Assembly (NCBI GenBank): GCA_963575745.1
Contig: CAUYUJ010014627.1
Coordinates: forward strand, 410,001-474,000
From: Prorocentrum cordatum
Taxonomy: Eukaryota > Sar > Dinophyceae > Prorocentrales > Prorocentraceae
Reading direction: 5' to 3'
DNA: 64,000 nt
Position numbers and translations under genes: made by a program. The notes under the pieces were generated by a model. The model saw nothing but the letters and a program-made list of their open reading frames with translations, was not told where the DNA came from and ran no database searches. Within the stretch, counting starts at the first letter, position 1, and each line of letters starts with the position of its first letter. Below are positions 51,238 through 62,501 of this stretch, piece by piece.

Positions 51238-52425
51238 TATTCTCTCTTCCAGAAAATATGTGGCTCTACCTTCCTCTCGAGCCTGGACTTATTGACTCCC
51301 TCTGGGGAAGTTCAATGTGCACATGGTTTTGCCAAGTCATATCGTTCCAGCCAGGCGGGTATCGACCCCCCCGTCATCCCTGCCCAATCGTACACAGCGC
51401 GCGCACTCGTTCATCTCAAAAGATCATCTCCAACACCTTGCCAGCACTTACAGTCAAGGCCACACGCGCGCACATGCCGATGTCATGTCGAGCATGCGAG
51501 TGTTGCAAGCATGTCAATGTAACAACCATCCTAAACCCAGTGGGCTTTCGTTACAAACTTTGCAGGTTTCCAGCCCGCGCGCATTAACTGAAATCATTTG
51601 GTAACCATCTAAATTTAGTAGTCCCGTCCAGAACCAGCGCTCTCATCTCACCACGCGGTGCATTTGCGTTGATCTAGCGTGCGCCCCGTGCACAAACCCT
51701 TATTAACAAGTACCATGCGGGCCACGTGCGCGTGCCGCCACGCGCGCGTGCCGAAACCCTTTCCCAAACTAGTGTGGTGATCGACGCTTTTTGAAGATGG
51801 AGCACTTCCAACTCATCTGAACAACCAACTGTCTTTCAACGAACAGTCTGTCAGATTTCTTGAATTCCTGCGCGCACGCGCACATCCTCACCACCCGCAT
51901 CAGCGCCATCGCACCACCGACGTTACCGTCGGCGCCAGTTGCCGCCATTGCCGCCATCATGAGCACAATCACCTTCATCACGGGCACATGCACATCGTAA
52001 CCGTCATCGTCGTCACCAGCCTCGGCGCCGTCATTGAACATTTGCCAACGTCATCGTCGGCATCGCCACCACCACCGCTACTAGAATCATCTGTGCCGAC
52101 ATTGTCGATGTCATCATGCTATCGCGCCCGCCCGAGTCATTGACCCGCATTGAAAGGCCCGCGCGCCAGCGCGGCCTTTGAGACGCGCTGGCATGTTCCA
52201 ACTTGTAAACGACATCGCGGCCGCATGAATTGTGCCAAACCTGCTGGTCGCTCTGGGCGCGAGCGTGTGCGCGCCAGCGCGGCCGTAGAGATACGCTAGC
52301 AAGTGTGAATCAGTAACCGCAGTCGTGACATATTGGCTTTTGCCAAGCAAGTTGAGGGCGGGAGCGCGGGATACCTGCGTGAGCAGTGGAGTAGACGATT
52401 CCAAAGTATTCAACTAATGCCGTTC
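51238..52425 (+). repeat. Diverged seventh copy of the ~1-kb unit
   Basis: Shares the unit landmarks in order: TTCTACC/TCTACC, GGACTTATTGACTCCC, CCAGCCAGGCGGGTATCGA, CGCGCG blocks, GCCGTCATTG, ATCGCGCCCGCCCGAGTC, and a CTGGTCGC...GCGCGAGCG...GCGGCCG block. The 14-bp minisatellite follows. It lies 18 kb from the main array. Confidence 0.75.
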
Positions 52426-52655
52426 ACCACACATGTTGGGCCACACAGCTTGCACCACATAGCCTGCGCCACGTAGATTGCATCAAGCAGCTTGCACCAC
52501 ATAGCTTGCACCATTCATGTTGCACCACGTAAATTACATGACATTCATTGTACCACACCGCTCACACAACATACCTTACACTACGCACATCGCGTCATGT
52601 TGATTCCACCACATAGCTTGCACCACATCGATTGCACCACATCGCTCGCGGCCAC
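52426..52655. repeat. 14-bp minisatellite at end of the seventh unit
   Basis: Sixteen units in strict 14-bp phase, consensus CATAGCTTGCACCA, closely related to CATAGATTGCACCA of the main array. Confidence 0.9.
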
Positions 52656-53319
52656 TTTCCGTCCAGACCCAGGGGGCGGACGGGGGAGGAGGAGTGGCCC
52701 CACAAGCCGCACGCCGTTTCGCTCACTCACGCCCGCCGCCCCAACACATCAGTCGGACCCGAGTCTCAGCATGGGCGGGGGGCACCACCGGTAACCATTT
52801 GGAGCCAATTACGCCTGCCAGGTGCGCGACTTTTGCGAGGTGCGCCGCGCGTGCCAGGGCACCCCCAGCATCCTTGCCAGGTAAGAGTGGGACCTGATCG
52901 CAGATCGCAGGACGCCCGCGCATGGTCCAAGATTCAGCCGCGAAGGCCGTTCTGCAGTAGCCCCCATACAAGATTGGGACCGTGTTATTACTGTGATGCC
53001 TCCACCTCCCTCCTTCAACACTCCCGACCCGTCACTCCTCACCCGCACTCAGGCTCATACGCATTCAGACTCGCTGAGTCAGACTCACCCGCTGTCAGTC
53101 TACCACGCACACTCACTGGTCCACTGTCACTCAGACCCGCTCATATTTCGTCCCACTCATACACAAACAACTCAGATACACGCGTACTCAACCAAGTTAT
53201 ACTAAGACTCCTTCCCCACCAGACCCCTGTCTTTGCAGTCGCCGTCTTCGTCGTCGACGCCGTCGCCGTCCTCATCCTGCATACCCCTCCTCCTCCACCC
53301 ACCCCGAGGAGGAGCCTTC
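52656..53319. other. Unassigned sequence with CACTCA-rich stretch
   Basis: 53020-53200 is rich in CACTCAGACTCAC-like repeats of irregular 10-12 bp spacing. No gene is recognised. Confidence 0.45.
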
Positions 53320-54445
53320 AAGGGGTATGACTCTTGCCAGTTCGCGCGCAGATTGTGAGGATGTCTCAAGCGGTCAGCCGCCTTTGCCCTCTAGATTCGT
53401 CTCTTTTGGGAGCCCCATGGTCACAGCGATGCCGTTAAAGTACATTGTAGAGACGCGGTACGTCCGCCAGGACACGCCTGCATATTTGCTTCCTTGGCCA
53501 ATCCGTTGCCAGGTTCGACATCGAAGGGTGCCCAATTTGGAAGGTCCGAGGGCCTTGTATCCTTACCTTGCGTCCTTACTAATTGTTTTAGCTGTGTAGC
53601 AGGCCTTTCCACTTGCGCACCCCAAGGGAGAGCCGCCAAGGAGGAGGGCACTTGCCCGTTCGCGCGCAGATCGTGGGGATGTCTCAGGTGGCTTGCCTGT
53701 TTGGTGACTCTGGCTCCACTTCTGGAGATCCCATGGCAATCGCGATGTAGCAGGCGTGGCACGTGGACACCCCAAGAAAGAACGCCAGCGAGGGAGACGC
53801 GTGCCCGTTCGCGCGGAGATTATGTAATTCTGTTTCAGGCGGTTTGCTTAATGAGTGGCGCAGACTTCTCCCTTGTGAGAGTCCTGTGGTCATCGCAATA
53901 TAGCAGGCGTGGCACTTGCGCACCCTAAGGTTAGGCCGCCACTCAGGGGGGCACTTGCCCGCTTGCGTTCAAAATGTGGGGATGCCTCAGACAGTTGTTT
54001 CTGCTATGGCCCATGCTCATCTCTCTTGAGAGCCCCTTGATCACAGCGATATAGCAGGCCGCCAACAAGTGTGACACGGGTCAGTTGCGCCTACACTGCG
54101 AGAATGTCTCATGCAGTTCGTTAGCTCCCCCCCCCTCCCAGGCCCATCTATTTTGGGAGACCCATGCCCACAGCGACATGGCAGGCATGGCATTTCGCCA
54201 CCCTGTGGGGACGCCTCAGTCAGCTCGCCTGTTTCGGCGTTTCGGGCCCTTCTCTGTGGAGAGCCCCATGACCACAGCGATATAGCAGGCGTAGCGCTTG
54301 GGCACCCCACGGGGGAGCCGCCAGGGGGCGCATCACGGGCCACTGGCGCCGAGATTGGGGAACGTCTCAAGCGGTGAGCCAGATTCGACACCTCTGACTT
54401 TTTTGAGAGCCCTATGATCACCGCGACATAGCATTGACAGGTTCC
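53320..54445 (+). repeat. Tandem ~150-bp repeat, seven to eight units
   Basis: Unit landmarks: TAGCAGGCGTGGCACTTGCG, CACCCCAAGGG, GAGCCGCCA, GCACTTGCCCGTTCGCGCGC, AGATTGTGGGGATGTCTCA, GAGAGCCCCATGGTCACAGC. TAGCAGGC occurs at about 53599, 53747, 53899, 54052 and 54282 with a variant at 54179, so spacing is 103-153 bp. No frame is conserved across units. Confidence 0.85.
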
Positions 54446-54529
54446 GACCCGCTGCACCAGACAGCTCCCCAGAGGAACGCAAAGTAGCCCGCTTGCAATA
54501 GAAAAAAGTGCCTGTCCGAAGCACGAGTG

Positions 54530-54780
54530 CGAGAAATGTGCCGTGCAGAAGTACGAAGTACAGAAGTTCAGAAATCCGAGGTGTGAGGAACATGTGAGAG
54601 AGATACTTTTTCCATACCTGTTTCACACTTCGTATTTTTTCGCACTTGTTTCACACTTGCTCCACACTTCGGATGAGCGTTTGTACTTATGCCACGTTTC
54701 ACAATTTGTTCACACTCGTACTTCCGCGTTGCACATCTTTCACACTTGTGTTTCGCGGACCTCGCATTGCTCGTTCTTTC
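54530..54780. repeat. TTCACACTTG-rich repeat with inverted copies
   Basis: TTCACACTTG or a one-base variant recurs at least five times between 54620 and 54745. GTGCGAGAAATGTG-type complements precede it at 54525-54600, so the segment can fold. Confidence 0.5.
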
Positions 54781-54839
54781 GATCCATTCTTGTTTTACAT
54801 TTGTGTTATCGTGTCATACGCGTACTTGCACTTTCCCCG

Positions 54840-55400
54840 AACTTCGCCAAAATCGAGGATCTCCCAGTCTAGCCGGCCTCAACCTCGTAACTATAGCAAG
54901 CATGGCGTGGGCGAGGGGGCTTGCATTATTCATGAAGAAGTAGTGGTGGCCCCCTATCCGAAGGTGAACAAAGGCGTTGGAATATGGCAAGTCTCGGACC
55001 ACCTCAGCCTTAAAGGGCTGGTGGGATTTTCTCATGGGGCGCCCAGAAGTCCCGATTTTCCTGGTAGGGGCAGACCGAGTCGTTTCCTTGGCGGCCCAGG
55101 AGCCCAGAAGCGGCCCTCCGCAGAGGACAGACGCAAAGGAAGAGCGTTTTCGAAGGCAATTGTTCTTGAAGCGCGTAGCGAGACATGCTGCCGCACCCTC
55201 AAACCGCGGCAACTTGCAGCAGTGCGCTTGGCCTGGCATCGCTTGCGCACGCACGCATTACAGCAGAGTGTTAACGAGCAGCGGACGAGCTGAGGCTGCT
55301 ATCGCAGCATTGTTTTGTGCACGCCCAAGGCTGAGGCTGTTATGTGCGAGCGACCTTCGATGGCCAACCCAAAAGGGAGAGACCGAGGGAAAGAGAGCGG
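54840..55400. other. Unassigned sequence
   Basis: No gene or repeat is recognised. Confidence 0.4.
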
Positions 55401-55410
55401 CAAAGGCAAC

Positions 55411-55470
55411 ACACACACACACACACACACAGAACAACAGAAAGACAGAGAGAGAGAGAGAGAGATACAG
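55411..55470. repeat. (AC)n and (AG)n microsatellites
   Basis: AC run at 55411-55430 and AG run at 55448-55466. Confidence 0.9.
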
Positions 55471-55609
55471 CGAACGTTAACGAGGCATATCGCTATGAAG
55501 GTAATTATCCCAGTGCGACCCTATCTAGGAGTTGGAGCCTCTAGGAAAGCAACATTAGTAGGAGCGGACAACATGCATGGAACATACGTGCGCACACACA
55601 CATAAGTGT

Positions 55610-55865
55610 ATATATATATGTATATATATATATAGCAGCAATATCGGATGCTGTGCTGCGCTATGCTATACTATGCTCTGCTCTGCTCTGCTATTCTATG
55701 CTATGCTATGCTATGCTATGCTATGCTATGCTGCGCAATGCTATGCTGGGCCAGGCTAGGCTAGGCTATGCTATGCTATGCTGCGCTGTGCTGTGCTATG
55801 CTATGCTATGCTTTTGCTTTGCCTTCACTTTTGCCTTCACTTTTGCCTTTGCTTTTGATTTTGCT
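55610..55865. repeat. (TA)n, (CTATG)n pentamer and CTTTTGCCTTCA arrays
   Basis: TA run 55612-55635. CTATG/CTCTG/CTGTG pentamers 55648-55812. Then two 12-bp CTTTTGCCTTCA units to about 55865. Confidence 0.92.
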
Positions 55866-55970
55866 TGGCACCCAGGGAGCGCAACTGGGGGAACCGCGCG
55901 TTTGCTTTTACCTTTGCTGTTGTTTTTGCTTAGCTCCCAGGGGGCCGGGGGAACCGCCCGGGGCGGTTAG
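55857..55970 (+). repeat. ~42-bp direct repeat
   Basis: TTTTGCTTGGCACCCAGGGA with GGGGGAACCGC (55859-55900) recurs as TTTTGCTTAGCTCCCAGGGG with GGGGGAACCGC (55925-55962). Confidence 0.65.
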
Positions 55971-55989
55971 CACTGCCCGGCCCCTTTAG

Positions 55990-57390
55990 GCTACAGAGTA
56001 AGAACCCTTCTAGGCAGAGCCTAGGTAGGGAAAAAGGAACGAGAGAGTGTTAGGGAGAGGTGCAGAGAAGGATAGAAAAAACACGCCAAGATTGTACAGG
56101 ATAGAGAAGCTAACATATACATGAACATCGACTTTCGGACGTCCGCGCGGAAATCTCGGGTTGGCGCCAGACTCTTGACCAGCGCGCGGACCGCGCTAGG
56201 GGCGGTGCCGGGGGCGCCGCCAGGGGCTGGCGGGGACAGGCGCTCGACCGAAGAAGTATGTGCGGACCTCCGAGCGTTTTTCCCAAACCTCCTGTGTCGG
56301 GCCCTCATTTCGAGTAGAGCGCGGTGGTCTACACTCCCTTCCTCCCGCCCCTTCCTTTCTCTCCTCTTGTGTCCTAATTACCTGTTGCCCTCCCCCTGCC
56401 TGTGGGTACCCAGCGTGGGCGCAGGTTAGACCTCACCATCCCTGGGGAGGCTGCGAAATTAACAAATTCTTGATGCTTCGCTTCGCGTATCCCCACGATG
56501 TCTGGTCTACGCCGTCGTCACGGTCTTGGCCCTTGGCGCCCCCCTGGCGACTCGACCATCGTATGCCTCGCCTTTCCCCGCCATCATGTTTGAGAGGATC
56601 GCACGTGCAGGTCACCCACCTGCTTCCGCTTGCACCTCCACCTGTGTGGTCTGACGCCGCAGAGCGTAACACCGAATTCTCTGGCATTTTGCTCTGGGCT
56701 GCACGTTGCTCGAGCTTCCCTGGGCGCTCCAGATCAGCCAGCCAGCCCCCGCCCTGCTGCCCCAGCTGCCGCCTTGTGAGCTGGCCCGGCTGGTTTGTGT
56801 CGCGCCCAGTAGCTAATTAGGCTTGCCCGTCGGCCCGGACACCCTGCTCGCCGCCTGCGCCTTTCGCTTGCGGCCGCTTCCAAAAACAAAAAAAAACACA
56901 CGATGTACCCTCCCCCGCGACGCCAGTACGGAGCGGCACCAGCCCTCCCTACACCCCTGGAGCCAGCTCTCGCTCTCCTGAGGGTAGCCACCCACGGCGT
57001 GCGAGCCCAACCCCCGACACATCTGGCATTGACGCAGTAAGCCCGGGCACCTCCTCCCCGCAAGAGACTGACTTGGCTAACCCCCCCCCCGCCAGTGGGG
57101 ACGACGACACCGCTGGCCGCGGGGACGCTGCCTCCGACACCTCGTCCGCTGGCTCCCACGACGACAAACCCGCCCCTCGCCGGGGCCGCCAAGGGGCACC
57201 CGTCGCCCTGTCCCCGACCCCGAGCTCGGAACCGCCAGTGCTACAGGTCGACTCCTCCGGCACCCCCGAGGCAACCGACAAGCCGTGCAGCCCCACCTCA
57301 CCCGCCGACGGTCCATGCGCCTCCCCAGTGCTGGCTGGGCAAGACGACGGAAACCTCACGCGCCTTCCAGAGCGAAGAGCCCCGCTATCC
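55990..57390. other. Unassigned sequence
   Basis: No gene is firmly recognised. Plus-strand frames from 57073 and 57095 are Ser/Pro/Thr-rich and may be the damaged N-terminal part of the coding segment that follows. Confidence 0.35.
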
Positions 57391-57395
57391 CCTAG

Positions 57396-58136
57396 CACCC
57401 TAGCATCCCCTGGCAACCCCGGGCTGCCAATGCGACGCGTGATGATTTTGACTGGGGCGAGGGTTGGGTTGAGCGCCGCCCGCGCCGCCACCATGAGGCC
57501 AGCCGCAGCGGCCCCTACAGCGGCCACTGGACAGGATGGACAGGGTGGTCCAGCTGGGAGGCCGGCGACCGCTGGGGTCGGCCCGCGCGTACACACACCA
57601 TCCTCGACGACCTCCCCACTCCCCGGTCAGGCCCCTGGCCGTCCTACGAACGTGCTAAAGCCGACCTCTCGCAAGACCCAATCAACCCAGTCACCAAACT
57701 CTACATCTACACAACCCCATTGGAGCGAATCGACATTATGAACCCCATTGGCGAGGCTCCGGCCGAGACCGTGAAGCGACTTCACAGGGACCTCGGCGAA
57801 TATTTCAACGGAAGATGACACCAGTGGACGACCAAGAATCCCACGCTGTCTGGCCACATCTGCGCTGACCCCACTCGGCAGGACCCCGATTCCTGCGTGC
57901 GTTTCCTCAAAGGCTGGACCAGTCACGGTTGTGATGTCATGAAGATGGACGAATCGCGTCGACTGGGGGTCAATTGGGCTGCAGTCCGCACTCGGTTCAA
58001 TGATAGGACCAGGGCCAAGGGTACCCCTGGCAAGGCCAAAGGCAAGTGGCCCCGAGAGGACAGCGACTCCCGCTGGACGAGGACGGTGGAACCACGACGG
58101 GCCGCGGGCTCGCGCCAACCCTGGGTGTACCCATAA
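57396..58136 (+). pseudogene. Unrecognised coding segment with one in-frame stop
   Basis: One frame is open from just after a TAG at 57393 to a TAA at 58136, broken only by TGA at 57816. The composition is protein-like, not low-complexity: DDFDWGEGWVERRPRRHHEA, SGPYSGHWTGWTGWSSWEAG, then ILDDLPTPRSGPWPSYERAK and LERIDIMNPIGEAPAETVKR. After the TGA it continues SCVRFLKGWTSHGCDVMKMD and a basic tail. No ATG opens it: the first Met (57738) is well inside. I recognise no family. A decayed gene, an exon lacking its 5' partner, or a gag-like fragment are possible. Confidence 0.35.
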
Positions 58137-58139
58137 GCT

Positions 58140-58985
58140 TCTGCCCAGGCCACACAGGCGAGCGCACGCCACGACTCGCCTGGCCATAAACGGTCCGCGC
58201 TGTACAACAGTGTGCCTCACGGAGCCCAATCCCTCCCCGGCCAAGCTAGGCTGGTCGGGTCCTCCCGCGCACCCCTCCTCGTGCGCCAATGCCGCCTCGG
58301 GCGCGCCCTGCTGGGGCTGTCGGCTCGTCCTGGGCCTTAGAGTTTCCTCTGGGGCACCAGTTTGCGGCCCCTCTCCCCCTGGATGACTGCCGCCCCCCCT
58401 GACACGCCGTAGGCGAACCCGGGGATTGGCCCCCCTCCGGGCGGGCCTCCGACAATGCTTGAGCCCCTGCAGCACCTTTTGCAGCCCCGCGCTGCCCTGC
58501 ACACCGGCGCTTGGCTCTCATTGGCCACGCGGCTTGAGAGCCCGTGCCCTACAGATCCCCGCCTGACGGCCTCTCCCTCTCTACGGTCCCTGACCGCGGC
58601 GGGCCCCTTTCCCTGGCACATCACCCTGACCGCAGCTGTTAGCTGCCTCACTCCTCGCCCCTTCCCCCCGCACCCCCGCGCCCCCGTCCTCGGTTCGCGC
58701 AGTCGCTGCTGCCCGCAGGGCTCCTTACGCACGCGGCGGTTGGTCAGCGACCCCCCTTTCCCCGCCCTCTGTCCGCCGCCTCCGCCCCCGTCCCCCACGC
58801 CTTTGTTCACACTGAGTGCGGCTGTTGGCCGCTCCCCCCCTGCCCCGTCCCCCGCCCCCACGCCCGCCCCCGTCCTCGACCCGCTGCCCCCGTGGCACTC
58901 GCCGACTCTGCGGCTGTCTTGCTGCTTCCCCCTCCCGCTCCCCGGCCGCCCCCTTGCCCCCGCCCCCCACGCCGTCCTGGCCGCC
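58140..58985. other. C-rich unassigned sequence leading into a tandem repeat
   Basis: No gene is recognised. CAGCTGTTAGCTGC-type blocks near 58632 and 58820 are early, diverged members of the repeat that follows. Confidence 0.45.
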
Positions 58986-59830
58986 CCTCCTCCTGCGGTG
59001 TCCCCTCGCAGGAGGTTCTCGGGCCCACCCTGCCTCTACTTGCTCTGCGGCTGCTAGCTGCGACCGTCACCCACACTACGTCCGCGCCCTTGGCGGTCCC
59101 CCCGGGGCGCTGGGGCCAGCAGGCCATGGGCCCCCTGGACCGTCTTGCCCGTCCTCCTCCTGCGGCTGTCCCCCGCAGGTGGTGCATGGGCCCGCCCGCC
59201 GATTCCATTGTCTCTGCAGCTGTTAGCCGCGACCGCCACCGACAGCACGGCCTGGCCCTCGTCGCTCCCTCCAGGGGCGCTGGCGCCTTGCGGTATGTCG
59301 TGCAGAGCTGTCTGGCCCGCCCACCCTCCTGCGGCTGTCCCCCCGCAGGCGGGGCACGGGCTTGCCCGCTAGATACGACCGCCACCCGCGCTACGTCCGG
59401 GGCCTTCGGCGCTTCCCCCCGGGGCGCTGGGGCCTTTGGCAGTGAACGTCCTGGACCGTTTGCCCCGTCCTCCGCCTCCTGCGGTTGTCCCCCCGCAGGA
59501 GGCGCACGGGCGCGCCTGTTGACTTCAGCATGTTTGCGGCTGTTAGCTGCGACCCCCCCACAGTACGGCCTCGGCCCTCAGCGATCCCTACGGGGCGCTT
59601 GCGCCAGGAGATATATCGATTGCCATTCCGAGCTGTCTGGCCCGTGCATCCTCCTGCGGCTGTCCCCCCGCAGGAGGTGCATGGGCTTACCCACTTTTGG
59701 CTCCTGAGGCTGATAGCTGCGTCCGCAGTGTCTACGTGGCCCCAGGCGTTACCCTGTGACATTGGGATCAGCGCCTTCAGGCACAAGGGCCTCTCCCTGC
59801 GGCTGTCCCTTGGGAGGTGCTCTCGACGGC
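58986..59830 (+). repeat. Tandem ~150-175 bp repeat with conserved perfect hairpin
   Basis: Hairpins CCTCCTGCGG-loop-CCGCAGGAGG lie at 58990-59016, 59156-59182, 59325-59352, 59475-59502 and 59650-59677. Arms are 9-10 bp and the loop is of the type CTGTCCCC. Each unit also has GGTGCATGGGC or its variants after the hairpin and GCGGCTGTTAGCTGCGACCG about 40 bp later. A further diverged unit starts near 59795. No frame is conserved. Confidence 0.85.
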
Positions 59831-60469
59831 ACGGCGCCGCCTCGGCTCGCACCCGTCGCCCCGCGCGTTGGTTTGCTCCGTGGTACGGCTGACCGCTGGG
59901 ATTCCAGAGTCTTCTTCGTGAGGCGGGCCCACGTGGTGTGTTCACGAGACTCGTACTCGTCGACGGCGTTGGTGAGTCACGTTCGGCCCCCGCCGAATCG
60001 TTGACTAGTTTGGTGGGTGCAATTTCGTCGGGGCGAAGGCCGCTTGGGACAAGCTCGCCGAGGACAAGCTTGGTGAGGGTCCCTCTTCGGCACGCGGGCC
60101 CGGCCTCTGTTCCTTTTTCGGCGTCCCGCTCGCTGCGCGTGTAGTGCCCCGTCTCCGGCCGCTGCTTTTTTGGTCTCCGCTGGATCTCATTGACGGCGCG
60201 CGACTCCTCCGCTTGCGCTCGCGAACAAAAAGTAGCCCCGCCAGCCCATCCAGAAACGATCAGCAGGGGCGTTGGTGGATCAGGGGCGGCAGGACGCATG
60301 CAGTCGCGCAGCCGTCTTCGGGAAAACAAGGATCACAAATAGCTGCCCGTATTTAAGTTTAAGATGGAAGCCGGTGCAAGCTACGATGGTGCTTCGATGA
60401 TGGGTGAGGGGTGTTTCGATGGCTCGTAAGGGCTCTTGCACTGATTTGTATATAGTCGCGTGCGTTTCG
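59831..60469. other. Unassigned sequence
   Basis: No gene is recognised. GACAAGCTTGGTGAG-like motifs repeat a few times at 59985-60080. Confidence 0.4.
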
Positions 60470-61140
60470 AAACTTGGAGCCATCTCGGGGCTCTTTTGGG
60501 TATCTCTTGGGGCCCTCTTGGGGCACTCCTGGAGCTCTTTCTTGGGGCTCTCTTGAGGTCCCCTAAGGGCCTTCTTGGAGCCTTCTTGGGGCTCTTTTGG
60601 GGCGACTTGGGGCCCTCTGGGGGCTCTTTTGGGGGGTCTGGGGGCCGCCTTGGGGCTCTTCTGGGATGCCTGGAGAGCCTCTTGGGGCCGTTTTGGACCC
60701 TATCGCTAAAAAACGGGAGTCCTTAATTCCTGCCCCCCCTCGGAGGCTCACAAATGCCGTCTTGGGGCTCTCTTGGCCCGCTTTTGGAGCACTTTTGGGC
60801 GCTTTGGGGGCCGTCTTGGGGCCCTCTTGGGCCCCTCCTGGGACCATTTGGGGCCGTCTTGGGGCCATCTTGGGGCCTCAGGAGCCCATCGGAGGCACAA
60901 GCGCGAGAAAACACAACACACTGATTTTCTTTTAGTTTTTTTTTTGATGTTGGCCTCTTGGGGGGGGTCCTTGGAGGCCTCGGAGGGCACTTGAAACCGT
61001 CTTGGGGCCGTCTTGAGGCCTCTTCGACGTGTGTCGGAGGCTACCTTGACCCATAAACCGTTTTTTTCGACCATCTTGGAGGCCATCTTGCGCTCTCTGA
61101 GGCCCTCTTGGATCCGTCTTGGGCCATCTTGGACGCTGCT
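60470..61140. repeat. 'CTCTTGGGGCC' minisatellite, fifth locus
   Basis: About 50 units of 10-12 bp (TCTTGGGGCTC, TCTTGGAGCCT and variants) with unique islands at 60700-60750 and 60895-60960. Confidence 0.85.
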
Positions 61141-61617
61141 ATGGGTCGCCCCCCTCCCCCCCCCCGTCCAAACGCATGGAGGGGGGGGGAGGTAAACCTC
61201 CCAATGCGGCAACTTTCGGGGGTTCCCGGGCGTGGCAGCGCGCTGACGCCCCGCGTAGATCCGAGCGGGACCTTCTGGGCCCGCGGGCAGCGCGTGTTCA
61301 CCGTGCTGGAACACGGCGTGCTTCGGTCTGCGGTCGCCGCAGTGCCACGCCCGAACCAGAACCGGAGGGGGGAGAAGCGGCACCAACACCACCAGGGGGG
61401 TCACCTCCAGCTAGGAGGTCCACGATGCCTCCCCGAGCTAGGGGCTGGGGATGTCTCGAGCGAGAGGGGGGAACACACCACCAGGGAGGCCCCCCTTGCT
61501 CCTCGCATCTCCTCGCCCTGGTGGTGTTGGGGTCGCCTCTCCGTGCTCCTGCAGACTCCGCAATCGAGGGGCTCCAGGGTCGCCACTTTATCAAAGTTCC
61601 CCGTGCGCCAGGTGCCC
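61141..61617. other. Unassigned sequence
   Basis: No gene is recognised on the plus strand. The minus strand may hold the eroded 3' end of the coding segment described next. Confidence 0.35.
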
Positions 61618-62355
61618 TTAACGAGCACCCTGGCAGGGCGCGGCCGCGGGCCTCCGCACCTCCCCCGCACCTCGCCGGCCCTCGAAGCTGGAGCCCGTGC
61701 CCGAACCCTGGACCCTGCCAGTGTCCGCGCTCTTCTTAAGGGCCTCTGCCATGGCTCGTCTTCGCGGGCGCGCCCGCGGGGCAGGGGGCGTCACGCCGCC
61801 CATCGCCCATGCTGTCTTGCTCTTGCTGCCAGGAGTTCCCGCTGCCGCCTTCTCCTTCGGTGCCTTCTGGACCTCGGTGGCTGGATGGATCGCCGCTGCT
61901 GTCGCCTCGTTGGCTGGCGTCTTCTCGCTGGCCGCTGTCTCTTTTTGGGCAGCCATTTTCCCCATCGTCTTATCTTCGCTGGCAGCAGCCCCAGCTTCGC
62001 CGCAGGGGTTCTTCGCCTTCTGAGTCTTCTTATCGATCTTCTTCGCCGCGTCCCTCTCCGCCAAGAGCGGACAAAGCTGGCCTTGGTGCTTGCGTTTTCG
62101 TCCCCCCGCCTCTGCGCCGCGCGTCACCGGGGTAGGCGCATCTGCGCGGTCAATCGCTGGAGTTGGCACCTCTGCGCTCTTGGCCGCTGAAGCGGGCGCC
62201 TCTTCATCGCTAGTCGCTGGAGCGGGCAATGGCGCGGCCGCGTCTGAGATCGCGAGGCGCCGTTCGGCCGATCCCCACGTCATCGAGCCCCCCAGCTCGC
62301 CGCTGCACTTTGGGCGCCTGTGGCGCAAGCTGTCCTCCATCTTCAGCTCTAACAT
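61618..62355 (-). CDS. Ala/Lys-rich protein or fragment, unknown
   Basis: ATG at 62355 opens 245 residues on the minus strand. The middle is Ala/Lys/Pro/Thr-rich and looks codon-structured (EEAPASAAKSAEVPTPAIDR; ERDAAKKIDKKTQKAKNP), with a basic KRKHQ motif and a basic C-terminal part (APRARPRRRAMAEALKKSAD). It may be the C-terminal half of the protein begun at 62966, joined by a frameshift or an unseen intron. Composition resembles disordered nucleic-acid-binding or gag-like proteins, but no domain is recognised. Confidence 0.4.
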   Translation of the reverse strand: MLELKMEDSLRHRRPKCSGELGGSMTWGSAERRLAISDAAAPLPAPATSDEEAPASAAKSAEVPTPAIDRADAPTPVTRGAEAGGRKRKHQGQLCPLLAERDAAKKIDKKTQKAKNPCGEAGAAASEDKTMGKMAAQKETAASEKTPANEATAAAIHPATEVQKAPKEKAAAGTPGSKSKTAWAMGGVTPPAPRARPRRRAMAEALKKSADTGRVQGSGTGSSFEGRRGAGEVRRPAAAPCQGAR

Positions 62356-62501
62356 CCGCCCCTGGCGCCCCTACTGCTGCTGCTCTAGCGTGCCGCCTGA
62401 GGTATGGAGCATCGGGGCCTCCCTCTGTGCGGAGCTGGCCTGAGCCGATGTCGACGCGCTCCTGGGCCTTCATCCGAACGTGTCCTGCAGCCCCTGCAAT
62501 T

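Noticed and set aside
58455-59707. Overlapping 200- and 271-codon Pro/Ala-rich frames
   Set aside because: They run through the hairpin tandem repeat, change frame between units and show no conserved peptide.
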